19,284 nucleotides of DNA from DATBLE01 sp046735055 (GTDB lineage Bacteria; Actinomycetota; Thermoleophilia; Gaiellales; Gaiellaceae): the NCBI GenBank assembly GCA_046735055.1, contig JBKPSO010000157.1, positions 1 through 19,284 on the forward strand, given 5' to 3'. Shown piece by piece: positions 1 to 6,204 of this stretch (position 1 is its first letter; every line of letters begins with the position of its first letter). The notes beneath the pieces were generated by a model that was given only the letters and a program-made list of their open reading frames with translations, had not been told where the DNA came from and searched no databases. A program made the position numbers and the translations under genes.

Positions 1-2
1 AC

Positions 3-638
3 TGGAACCCGCGCGTGAAACGCTCCAAGGCGGCGGCGAAGTCGGTCGCGAAGCTCTTCGCACCCGCCGACGCCGAGCCGGTGCCGCCCGAGGTGCGGTC
101 CCTCGGCCGCAACGCGATGATCACCGCCGTCGTCGGCTCGACCTTCCACGGGACGATCACGCCTGCCGCGCCGGTGAAGGCGCCCCAGACGCGCGAGCCC
201 CCGCACGTCACCTCGAATCCCTACGACACGCTGACGACCCTGAAGGCGCTCCAGAAAAAGGTGCGCGGCTTCAAGCTGGAGTTCCCGAGCGTGCTCGAGA
301 GCTCGTCGTACCCCGACCGCCAGAAGCCGTTCTACACCTACCGCATCCACGACTCGGATCACGCGGTGCGGCTCGTCTTCCGCACGCACGGCGGCGCCTA
401 CTGGGGGATCGAGGAGACGAGCTGGGACGAGGCGCCGATCCTCGTCGACAAGAGCTTCCGCCATGTGCTCAAGGGGCGGCCGTTCGACTTCTACTACAAC
501 GGCCCGAAGCTGCACATGATCGTGCTGCACGAGAACGGGGCGACCTACTGGGTCGTCAACTCGCTGCTCGACGACCTCTCCAACGAGACGATGATCGCGA
601 TCGCCAAGGGGCTGCGACCTCTGACGGCGAAGAAGTAG
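3..638 (+). CDS. LytR-CpsA-Psr (LCP) family protein, C-terminal part (5' end outside window)
   Basis: The frame is open to the left edge (TGG AAC CCG CGC GTG ...), so this is probably the end of a longer protein. A GTG at 15 could start a 207-residue product, but no promoter or Shine-Dalgarno sequence can be seen in the few bases available. The visible part has a basic, Ala-rich stretch (residues about 5-30), a Pro-rich linker (about 50-75), and a mixed alpha/beta region with many aromatics (YRIHDSD, GAYWGIEETSW, GATYWVVNSLLDDLSN). I recognise this last region as like the C-terminal extension of LCP proteins in Thermoleophilia. LCP enzymes attach teichoic-acid-like or other glycopolymers to peptidoglycan at the outer membrane face, which fits the sugar-nucleotide genes that follow. 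The catalytic LCP domain itself is not in the window, so the family call is tentative. Codon use matches the neighbours. The stop lies 11 bases before the next gene. Confidence 0.5.
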   Translation, partial: WNPRVKRSKAAAKSVAKLFAPADAEPVPPEVRSLGRNAMITAVVGSTFHGTITPAAPVKAPQTREPPHVTSNPYDTLTTLKALQKKVRGFKLEFPSVLESSSYPDRQKPFYTYRIHDSDHAVRLVFRTHGGAYWGIEETSWDEAPILVDKSFRHVLKGRPFDFYYNGPKLHMIVLHENGATYWVVNSLLDDLSNETMIAIAKGLRPLTAKK

Positions 639-641
639 CCT
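636..641 (+). promoter_or_regulatory. -10 element of the sugar-nucleotide dehydrogenase gene (leaderless)
   Basis: TAGCCT ends 8 bases before the ATG at 650, and there is no Shine-Dalgarno sequence. Its TAG is also the stop codon of the upstream gene. The spacing predicts transcription starting at or next to the ATG. Confidence 0.45.
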
Positions 642-649
642 TTGCGCCC

Positions 650-1981
650 ATGGCGCGAATCGCGTTCTTCGGCGCCGGCTACGCCGGCCTCGTCAGCGGA
701 GCCTGCTTCGCCAACCTCGGCCACACGGTCGTCGTTCGCGACGTCGTCCCCGAGCGGATCGAGGCGCTGAAGTCCGGAAGGATCCCGTTCTACGAGCCGG
801 GGCTCGAGGAGGTCGTCGGGCGGAACGCCGATCGCCTCTCTTTCACCCTGTCGATGGACGAGGCGGTCGAGGGCAGCGAGTTCCTCTTCGTCTGCGTCGG
901 CACGCCGCCGACGGCGTCGGGCGACGCGAACCTCTCCGCGGTCTGGTCGGTGATCGAGGATCTCCCGCAGGACCTCGGCTCGGTCGTGCTCGTGATGAAG
1001 AGCACGGTGCCGGTCGGCACGGGGGAGAAGGTGCGCGCGGAGCTCGACCGCCACGGACTGACGCAGGTCGGCTACGTCTCCTGCCCGGAGTTCCTCGCCG
1101 AGGGGACGGCCGTCCGCGACTTCATGGAGGCCGACCGGGTCGTCGTCGGCGCGTTCGACGACACGCACGGCGAGGCCGTCGGCGCGCTGCACCAGGGCCT
1201 CGACGCGCCGGTCGTCCAGATGGAGGTCCCCTCCGCGGAGATGGTCAAGCTCGCCGCCAATGCGTACCTGGCGACCCGGATCAGCTTCATCAACGAGATC
1301 GCGAACGTGTGCGAGCTGGTCGGCGCCGACGTCGAGGACGTCGCGCGCGGGATGGGGCTCGACCGTCGGATCGGCACGCACTACCTGCGCGCCGGGATCG
1401 GCTTTGGGGGCTCGTGCTTCCCCAAGGACATGTCGTTCCTGAAGCTGCTTGCCGGGAACTCGGGCTATCACTTCCACCTCGTCTCCTCGGTGATCGAGGT
1501 GAACGAGCTGCAGATCCGTCGGCCGGTGGCGAGGGTGCAGCGGCACCTGGGATCGCTGCGCGGCAAGCGGGTCGCGCTGCTCGGGCTCGCCTTCAAGGCG
1601 AACACCGACGACCTGCGCGAGGCGCCGAGCCTCATCCTCGCCGCGCGCTTCCTCGCCGAGGGCGCGCAGGTCGTCGCCTGGGATCCGGTCGTCGACGCAC
1701 GCGAGGTCCTGCACGGCGTCGAGTTCGCCGACACCGCCGCCGCCGCCCTCGCCGGCGCCGACGCCGTGGTCATCGTCACCGAGTGGCCGGAGCTGCGTGA
1801 CCTGCCGTGGGGCCGGCTGCGCGAGACGATGCGCACGCCGCTGCTCGTCGACGGCCGTAACCTCCTCGACCCCGGCGCGATGCGCGAAGCGGGTTACGCG
1901 TACGAGGCGATAGGCCGCGCGACCTCGGCGTTCGCGGCGCTCGCCGAGACCGAGGAGCCGGGCTCGAAGCTCCGCTTCTAG
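650..1981 (+). CDS. ugd: UDP-glucose/GDP-mannose 6-dehydrogenase family
   Basis: NAD-dependent enzyme that oxidises the C6 hydroxyl of a nucleotide sugar to a carboxylate (UDP-glucose to UDP-glucuronate, or GDP-mannose to GDP-mannuronate), in the cytoplasm, supplying acidic sugars for envelope polysaccharide. The 443 residues fit the family. The N-terminal Rossmann motif is FGAGYAG (residues 7-13). Next come CVGTPP (about 83-88), STVPVGT and the substrate-side CPEFLAEGTAV. The catalytic cysteine is Cys256 in GFGGSCFPKD. The C-terminal domain carries GLAFKANTDDLREAPS, and WDP follows. The ATG start is set by the -10 element 8 bases upstream. The stop TAG shares its G with the GTG of the next gene, so the two are probably cotranscribed. 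The substrate cannot be settled by eye; neighbouring mannose-type genes make GDP-mannose a real alternative to UDP-glucose. Confidence 0.93.
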   Translation: MARIAFFGAGYAGLVSGACFANLGHTVVVRDVVPERIEALKSGRIPFYEPGLEEVVGRNADRLSFTLSMDEAVEGSEFLFVCVGTPPTASGDANLSAVWSVIEDLPQDLGSVVLVMKSTVPVGTGEKVRAELDRHGLTQVGYVSCPEFLAEGTAVRDFMEADRVVVGAFDDTHGEAVGALHQGLDAPVVQMEVPSAEMVKLAANAYLATRISFINEIANVCELVGADVEDVARGMGLDRRIGTHYLRAGIGFGGSCFPKDMSFLKLLAGNSGYHFHLVSSVIEVNELQIRRPVARVQRHLGSLRGKRVALLGLAFKANTDDLREAPSLILAARFLAEGAQVVAWDPVVDAREVLHGVEFADTAAAALAGADAVVIVTEWPELRDLPWGRLRETMRTPLLVDGRNLLDPGAMREAGYAYEAIGRATSAFAALAETEEPGSKLRF

Positions 1982-2676
1982 TGGAGGCGATCATCCTGGC
2001 CGCCGGCAAGGCCGAGCGCATGGGCGACGCCGCCGGCGGGCGGCCGAAGTCACTCGTCCCGATCGGGAAGCGTCCGCTGGCCGCGTACCAGATCGCGCGC
2101 CTGGCGGAGGCAGGCGTGGAGCGCGTGATCGTCTCCTGTGCCGCTGGGCAGAGCGACCTCTTCACCGAGGAGCTCTCCGGCCCCGCGCCCGAGATCGTCT
2201 GCGCGGAGGAGCCCGAGCTGCTCGGCCGCGGCGGCGGGATCAAGTTCGCCGCCCGGAAGCGGCAGGAACAGGGTGACGTGTTCGCGCTGAACGGCGACGA
2301 GCTCGTCGCGGTCGACTTCCGCGCGCTCCTCGCCCGCCACCGCGAGACGGAGGCCGCCGCCACGATCGCGGTCGCGCGCCCCGCCTCGCCGTTCGGGATC
2401 GTGGAGCTCGGCGACGACGACGTGATCAGCGGCTTCGAGGAGGGCGGGCAGATCCCCTACTGGGTGAGCTGTGGCGTCTACGTCTTCTCCGAGGAGGCGA
2501 TCGAACGGCTGCCCGACATCGGCGACCACGAGACGACGACCTTCCCCGAGCTCGTCACCGAGGGCCGCCTGCGCGCCTACCGGCACGAGGGCCTCTGGCT
2601 GACGGTGAACACGCCGAAGGACCTCCGCCGCGCGCAGGAGTACGTTGAGGACCACCCCGAATGGCTAGGGGCGTAG
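1981..2676 (+). CDS. Sugar-1-phosphate nucleotidyltransferase (mannose-1-phosphate guanylyltransferase-like)
   Basis: Makes an NDP-sugar from NTP and a sugar 1-phosphate. The signature is the N-terminal IILAAGKAERMG...RPKSLVPIGKRPL (residues about 4-33), the nucleotide-binding loop of the NTP_transferase family, followed by the metal-site motif LNGDELV (about 101-107). At 231 residues it holds only the catalytic Rossmann-like domain, with no left-handed beta-helix acyltransferase tail. The GTG start overlaps the previous stop by one base (TAGTG), a tightly coupled junction. The next gene is a cupin like the isomerase domain of bifunctional ManC/AlgA, so this pair may act as a split version making GDP-mannose; that is inferred from context. 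Glucose-1-phosphate specificity is the main alternative. The final residues run up to the -10 element of the next gene. Confidence 0.82.
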   Translation: MEAIILAAGKAERMGDAAGGRPKSLVPIGKRPLAAYQIARLAEAGVERVIVSCAAGQSDLFTEELSGPAPEIVCAEEPELLGRGGGIKFAARKRQEQGDVFALNGDELVAVDFRALLARHRETEAAATIAVARPASPFGIVELGDDDVISGFEEGGQIPYWVSCGVYVFSEEAIERLPDIGDHETTTFPELVTEGRLRAYRHEGLWLTVNTPKDLRRAQEYVEDHPEWLGA

Positions 2677-2679
2677 GAT
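2674..2679 (+). promoter_or_regulatory. -10 element of the cupin gene (leaderless)
   Basis: TAGGAT ends 9 bases before the GTG at 2689. Its first three bases are the TAG stop codon of the nucleotidyltransferase gene. No Shine-Dalgarno sequence is present. Confidence 0.4.
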
Positions 2680-2688
2680 CGCCGTGCC

Positions 2689-3105
2689 GTGGGCCGAGAC
2701 ATCTTCTCGCCGAACTTGAGCGGCGTCGACCGGTTCGCCTTCGACCCGCGCACGGTCGACAAGCCGTGGGGCTCCGAGCTGATCTGGGCGGTCACCGACG
2801 CCTACGCGGGGAAGATCCTGTTCGTCAAGGAAGGCGAGTCGCTCAGCCTCCAGTTCCACAAGCAGAAAGACGAGGCGTGGTACGTACTCGAGGGCCGGGC
2901 GCGGCTCGAGCTGGGGAAACCGGGAGAGGGGATCCTCGGGGAAGAGGTGATCGGAGCGGGGCGGGCCTTTCACTTTCCCCCGGGCACCGTCCACCGGGTG
3001 ACAGCGCTCGAGGACACGCGAATCCTCGAGGTCTCGACGCCGCAGCTCGACGACGTCGTGCGGCTCGAGGACAACTACGGGCGAACGGGCACCTCGGAAC
3101 CCTGA
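2689..3105 (+). CDS. Cupin-domain protein, mannose-6-phosphate isomerase type II-like
   Basis: A 138-residue single-domain cupin. The sequence DKPWGSELIW (residues about 24-33) and the motif ESLSLQFHKQKDEAWYVLEGRA (about 50-71) match the C-terminal isomerase domain of bifunctional mannose-1-phosphate guanylyltransferase/mannose-6-phosphate isomerase (ManC/AlgA). The metal-ligand pattern H-x(3)-D/E-x-W is visible, with the second cupin motif at FHFPPGTVHRVTAL (about 97-110). It would interconvert fructose 6-phosphate and mannose 6-phosphate, feeding the nucleotidyltransferase just upstream. Stand-alone cupins of this kind can also act on other sugar phosphates, so the substrate is inferred from gene order. 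The GTG start is chosen for its frame and the TAGGAT element nearby. Twenty-four bases separate it from the next gene, which has its own promoter. Confidence 0.8.
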   Translation: MGRDIFSPNLSGVDRFAFDPRTVDKPWGSELIWAVTDAYAGKILFVKEGESLSLQFHKQKDEAWYVLEGRARLELGKPGEGILGEEVIGAGRAFHFPPGTVHRVTALEDTRILEVSTPQLDDVVRLEDNYGRTGTSEP

Positions 3106-3116
3106 CACGCATGTGG

Positions 3117-3122
3117 TAAGGT
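3117..3122 (+). promoter_or_regulatory. -10 element of the MerR-type regulator gene (leaderless)
   Basis: TAAGGT ends 7 bases before the GTG at 3130, without a Shine-Dalgarno sequence. The spacing implies transcription starting at the GTG. Confidence 0.5.
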
Positions 3123-3129
3123 TGCGCGC

Positions 3130-3447
3130 GTGGAGCTGACCGTCGGCGCAGCCGCAAACCAGACGGGTTGGTCGCCCCGGATGCTGCGCTACCTCGAGGA
3201 CGCGGGACTCGTAGTGCCGGCCCGGCGGCCGAGTGGCTATCGGGTCTACGGTCTCCGCGAGGTGAACCAGCTCCGCTCGCTCCGCGAGCTTCGCGCCTGC
3301 TTCGGCGTCGAGCTTTCTGATCTCGCGTTCGCGGCAAGGCTCCGCCAGGAGCCCGGCCTGCGCGACGCGGTGCACAGCTGGCTGTCCGGGCGCGAGAGTG
3401 CGCTCGAGTGGGAACAGCGCAAGCACGAGCGGCTGCTGGCCGCATGA
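3130..3447 (+). CDS. MerR-family DNA-binding regulator
   Basis: A 105-residue protein whose N-terminal half is a winged helix-turn-helix of the MerR type: an HTH segment around TGWSPRMLRYLEDAGLV (residues about 12-28), then the wing SGYRVYGLREVNQL (about 36-49). The C-terminal half (about 50-105) is helical, rich in Arg and Glu, and probably forms the antiparallel coiled-coil dimer. There is no cysteine-rich metal site, so an organic or protein signal, or none, is more likely than a metal. MerR proteins often bind an over-long promoter spacer next to their own gene. The ahcY gene starts 71 bases downstream and may be a target or share the transcript; this is inference. The stop TGA overlaps an ATG (ATGA) that opens a 21-codon ORF in the ahcY leader. 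Confidence 0.85.
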   Translation: MELTVGAAANQTGWSPRMLRYLEDAGLVVPARRPSGYRVYGLREVNQLRSLRELRACFGVELSDLAFAARLRQEPGLRDAVHSWLSGRESALEWEQRKHERLLAA

Positions 3448-3509
3448 AACGCAATCGGAGCAAGACCCAGGCGAAGGAGCGAGAGGGGTCTGGCACCGAT
3501 GCAACCTAG
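3444..3509 (+). CDS. Possible 21-residue leader peptide before ahcY
   Basis: A short ORF opens at an ATG that overlaps the regulator's stop codon (ATGA) and closes at a TAG 9 bases before the ahcY ATG. The product would be small and strongly charged (starts MKRNRSKTQAKERE, ends GTDAT). It spans the whole leader hairpin, so ribosomes translating it would unfold that hairpin. Only the coupled start and position support it; 21 codons can stay open by chance. Confidence 0.25.
   Translation: MKRNRSKTQAKEREGSGTDAT
3451..3502 (+). promoter_or_regulatory. Long hairpin in the ahcY leader, candidate cis-regulatory RNA
   Basis: The arms GCAATCGG-A-GC-A-AGACCC (3451-3468) and GGGTCT-G-GC-A-CCGATGC (3486-3502) pair over 15 base pairs. 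There is one bulged A (3454) and two single mismatches (A3462/G3492 and A3459/A3495). The 17-base apical loop is purine-rich and contains AAGGAG. The hairpin ends 16 bases before the ahcY start. A Shine-Dalgarno sequence (AAAGGA, 3510-3515) follows, as does a small CCT-AGAA-AGG fold over it. I cannot match it to a known riboswitch class. Confidence 0.45.
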
Positions 3510-3518
3510 AAAGGAACC

Positions 3519-4787
3519 ATGGCGACGACCAAGCGATACGACGTGAAGGACCTGGCGCTCGCTCCCGAGGGCGTGCGCCGCATCCAGTGGTCCGACCGGC
3601 AGATGCCGGTGCTGGCCGCGATCCGCGAGCGCTTCGCGCGCGAGCAGCCGCTCTCCGGCTACCGGATCTCCGCCTGTCTGCACGTGACGACCGAGACCGC
3701 GAACCTCGCACGCACGCTGAAGGCGGGCGGCGCGGACGTCGTCCTCTGCGCGTCCAACCCGCTCTCGACGCAGGACGACGTCGCCGCGGCTCTGGTCGAC
3801 GAATACGACATCGCCGTCTTCGCGATCAAGGGCGAGGACAACGACACCTACTACTCCCACATCGAGGCGGCCGTCGACCACAAGCCGCAGCTGACGATGG
3901 ACGACGGCGCCGACGTGATCGGCGTCCTGCACTCGGCTCGACGCGAGCAGCTCGGCGACATCATCGCCGGCACCGAGGAGACGACCACCGGCGTCATCCG
4001 GCTGAAGGCGCTCGAGGCCGACGGCAAGCTCGGCTTCCCGATCATCGCCGTCAACGAGGCGAAGACGAAGCATCTGTTCGACAACCGGTACGGCACCGGT
4101 CAGTCGACGATCGACGGGATCGTGCGGGCCACGAACGTGCTCCTCGCCGGCAAGCGGTTCGTCGTTGCCGGGTACGGCTGGGTCGGGCGCGGAGTCGCGT
4201 CGCGGGCGCGCGGCATGGGCGCGCACGTGATCGTCACCGAGGTCGATCCGATGCATGCGCTCGAGGCCGCGATGGACGGGTTCGAGGTGCTGCCGATGGC
4301 GCGGGCCGCGGAGATCGGCGACATCTTCTGTACGGCGACCGGCGACAAGGGCGTGATCACCGCCGAGCACATGACGCAGATGAAGGACGGAGCGATCCTC
4401 GCCAACACCGGCCACTTCGACGTCGAGATCGACAAGCCGGCGCTGCGGTCGCTGGCAGTCGAGACGCGGCAGGCGCGCGAGTTCGTCGAGGAGTTCACGC
4501 TCGAGGACGGGCGGCGGCTGTATCTCCTGGCCGAGGGTCGCCTGGTGAACCTCGGCGCGGCGGAGGGCCATCCGGCGCTCGTGATGGATATGTCGTTCGC
4601 GAACCAGGCGCTGGCGGCGGAGTACGCGGTCGCGAACGCTGCGTCTCTGGAGCGGCGCGTCTACCCGGTGCCGGACGAGATCGACCGCGAGATCGCGCGG
4701 CTGAAGCTCGCGACGATGGGCATCGAGATCGACCAGCTCACCGAGGAACAGGCCAAGTACCTCGCGAGCTGGGACGAAGGCACGTAA
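3519..4787 (+). CDS. ahcY: S-adenosylhomocysteine hydrolase (adenosylhomocysteinase)
   Basis: Reversibly splits S-adenosylhomocysteine into adenosine and homocysteine in the cytoplasm, relieving product inhibition of methyltransferases and returning homocysteine to the methionine cycle. It is full length for the short form of the family (422 residues). Visible motifs are ACLHVTTETANLARTLKAGGADV (about 51-73), CASNPLSTQDDVAAAL, the active-site region LTMDDGADVIGVLH and GTEETTTGVIRL (about 150-160), the NAD-binding loop AGYGWVGRG (about 215), and NTGHFDVEID. The C-terminus ends near EEQAKYLASWDEGT without the KPDHYRY-type tail of long bacterial and eukaryotic forms. The start ATG has a good Shine-Dalgarno sequence (AAAGGA), unlike most genes here, so this mRNA has a real leader. 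A MerR-type regulator precedes it and methyltransferase debris follows. Confidence 0.96.
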   Translation: MATTKRYDVKDLALAPEGVRRIQWSDRQMPVLAAIRERFAREQPLSGYRISACLHVTTETANLARTLKAGGADVVLCASNPLSTQDDVAAALVDEYDIAVFAIKGEDNDTYYSHIEAAVDHKPQLTMDDGADVIGVLHSARREQLGDIIAGTEETTTGVIRLKALEADGKLGFPIIAVNEAKTKHLFDNRYGTGQSTIDGIVRATNVLLAGKRFVVAGYGWVGRGVASRARGMGAHVIVTEVDPMHALEAAMDGFEVLPMARAAEIGDIFCTATGDKGVITAEHMTQMKDGAILANTGHFDVEIDKPALRSLAVETRQAREFVEEFTLEDGRRLYLLAEGRLVNLGAAEGHPALVMDMSFANQALAAEYAVANAASLERRVYPVPDEIDREIARLKLATMGIEIDQLTEEQAKYLASWDEGT

Positions 4788-4829
4788 GGACGAAGACGAG
4801 GGGACAGGCCCTGACGACTTGCGGTCGAC

Positions 4830-4979
4830 ATGGTTGTGCTGCGCGAGTCGGGCAGGGTCGCGAAGCCCGGCGCGCCTGTCGTGATCCAGGCCTGGGGCGG
4901 CACGAGCTGCTGCGACCTCGAGGCGATGAAGGCGGTGATCCGGCCGTTCCTGCCGCCGCGGCCGCCGGACGCGCCACCC
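4830..4979 (+). pseudogene. Class I SAM-dependent methyltransferase fragment
   Basis: Fifty codons in one frame read like the middle of a class I methyltransferase: VLRESGRVAKPGAPVVIQ, then a Trp-Gly, then CDLEAMKAVIRPFLPPR and PPDAPP. This matches the strand-4/helix-D to strand-5 region of such enzymes. The SAM-binding N-terminus and the substrate-side C-terminus are both missing. The frame runs on to a stop at 5069, but after PPDAPP it no longer resembles the family. At that exact point another frame picks up a YciI-type domain, so a deletion seems to have joined two genes. Whether the ATG at 4830 is ever used is unknown. Confidence 0.6.
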
Positions 4980-5209
4980 ATGAACGGGCGGCGGCCGACG
5001 GTCTGGTCCTCGTCGGCCGGCCGCTCGCCGGAAGCGAGGAGGGACGCCTGCGGGCGTTGCTGGTCGTGAACGCAGGGAGTGAGGCCGAGGTCCATCGTCG
5101 CTTTGCCGACGATCCGTGGATGCAGGGGGAGCGGCTCGTGACCGCGAGCGTCGAGCCGTGGAAGAGCCTCGTCGGGGAGGAACGGCTCGCGTCCGTCCAC
5201 CGGTTCTGA
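4979..5209 (+). pseudogene. YciI-like (YCII-related domain) protein, truncated at its N-terminus
   Basis: From about 4979 to the TGA at 5209 one frame encodes ERAAADGLVLVGRPLAG...LRALLVVNAGSEAEV...RFADDPWMQGE...VTASVEPWKSLVG. This matches the C-terminal two-thirds of YCII-related small enzymes (the D-P-W/F segment and the final E-x-x-P-W are typical). No start codon or the usual N-terminal strand and histidine precede it. The sequence runs straight into the methyltransferase fragment in a different frame. It is probably a dead remnant left by the same deletion; a rescue start inside the fragment cannot be excluded. Confidence 0.6.
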
Positions 5210-5236
5210 GGCGGCCGCGCGGGTCCGGGGCCGCTT
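5209..5236 (+). terminator. Hairpin just before mtnA
   Basis: AGGCGGCC (5209-5216) pairs with GGCCGCTT (5229-5236), with one G-U pair, around a 12-base loop. There is no T-run, so if it terminates the upstream transcript it does so weakly. Its right arm touches the mtnA -10 element, so it might instead be an operator-like dyad. Confidence 0.25.
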
Positions 5237-5241
5237 AGACT
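5236..5241 (+). promoter_or_regulatory. -10 element of mtnA (leaderless)
   Basis: TAGACT ends 6 bases before the ATG at 5248. No Shine-Dalgarno sequence is present. The same hexamer occurs before ftsE and smpB. Confidence 0.55.
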
Positions 5242-5247
5242 CCGCGC

Positions 5248-6204
5248 ATGCTCGAGCCCGAGCGGATCATCCGGCTCGAGGACGACGCCGTCGTCGTCCT
5301 CGACCAGCGGCGGCTGCCCGACGAGGAGGTCGAGCTTCGGTGTGCGTCCTCCGGCGAGGTCGCGGAGGCGATCCGCGCGCTCGCGGTGCGCGGCGCGCCG
5401 GTGATCGGGATCGCCGCCGCCTACGGGTACGCGCTCGCCGCGCAACGTGGGGAGGACCTGGACGCCGCCGTCGAGATCCTCGTGGCCTCTCGACCCACGG
5501 CCGTGAACCTCGCGTGGGCGCTCGGGGAGATGGGGCGTTGGGCCGGGGATCCCGCCGAGCGCGCTCGGGAGATCCACCGCGAAGAGGTCGAGCGCTGCCG
5601 GCGGATGGCCGAGCACGCGGCGATGCTGCTCGAGCCGGGGACGCGGGCGCTCACGCACTGCAACGCCGGTGGGCTCGCGACCGGCGGGTACGGGACGGCG
5701 GTCGGCGCGTTGCGGGCGGCCTGGGAGCACGGCCTGCTCGAGCACGTACTCGTCGACGAGACGCGGCCGCTCCTCCAGGGGGCGCGGCTGACCGCCTGGG
5801 AGCTCGAGGAGGCGGGCATTCCGCACACCGTGATCGCCGACTCGGCTGCGGGGCTGATGATGGCCCGCGGTGAGATCGATGCCGTGCTCACCGGTGCCGA
5901 CCGGATCGCCGCGAACGGCGACATCGCGAACAAGATCGGCACGTACACATTGGCGGTGCTCGCCGGCCATCACGGGATCCCGCTCTACGTCGTCGCGCCC
6001 AGCTCGACCGTCGACCTCGCGACCCCGACCGGCGCACAGATCCCGATCGAGGAGCGCGCCGGGGAAGAGGTGACCGGACGCTTCCCGGCGCGGAACCCCG
6101 CGTTCGACGTTACGCCGGGCGAACTCGTCGCCGCGGTCGTCACGGAGCATGGCGTGCACCGCGCCCCGTACTCGCATTCACTCGCCGGGGTCGTCGCCGC
6201 ATGA
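5248..6204 (+). CDS. mtnA: S-methyl-5-thioribose-1-phosphate isomerase
   Basis: Converts methylthioribose 1-phosphate to methylthioribulose 1-phosphate in the methionine salvage pathway, which recycles methylthioadenosine. The 318 residues are slightly shorter than the usual 340-360. Conserved blocks seen are RGAPVIGIAAAYGYAL (about 49-64), THCNAGGLATGGYGTA with the catalytic Cys138, DETRPLLQGARLTAWEL (about 171-187), and TGADRIAANGDIANKIGTY with the catalytic Asp218. These residues separate MtnA from the related eIF2B-like proteins and ribose-1,5-bisphosphate isomerases, though some family members act on other aldose 1-phosphates. No other salvage gene (mtnB, mtnC, mtnK, mtnP) lies in the window. 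Its stop overlaps the start of the next gene (ATGA), suggesting translational coupling. The ATG is fixed by the -10 element 6 bases before it. Confidence 0.93.
   Translation: MLEPERIIRLEDDAVVVLDQRRLPDEEVELRCASSGEVAEAIRALAVRGAPVIGIAAAYGYALAAQRGEDLDAAVEILVASRPTAVNLAWALGEMGRWAGDPAERAREIHREEVERCRRMAEHAAMLLEPGTRALTHCNAGGLATGGYGTAVGALRAAWEHGLLEHVLVDETRPLLQGARLTAWELEEAGIPHTVIADSAAGLMMARGEIDAVLTGADRIAANGDIANKIGTYTLAVLAGHHGIPLYVVAPSSTVDLATPTGAQIPIEERAGEEVTGRFPARNPAFDVTPGELVAAVVTEHGVHRAPYSHSLAGVVAA

Noticed and set aside
3448..3518. A standard SAM-I (S-box) or SAH riboswitch before ahcY
   Set aside because: A few words (CTGGC, CCGATG, CAACC) recall the S-box, but the four-helix layout and kink-turn are missing, and the SAH-riboswitch core GAGGAGCGCTGC is absent.
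3398..5209. A 603-codon plus-strand frame across ahcY
   Set aside because: Out of frame with ahcY and Arg-rich. Only its last 77 or so codons carry YciI-like sequence and are listed as a remnant.
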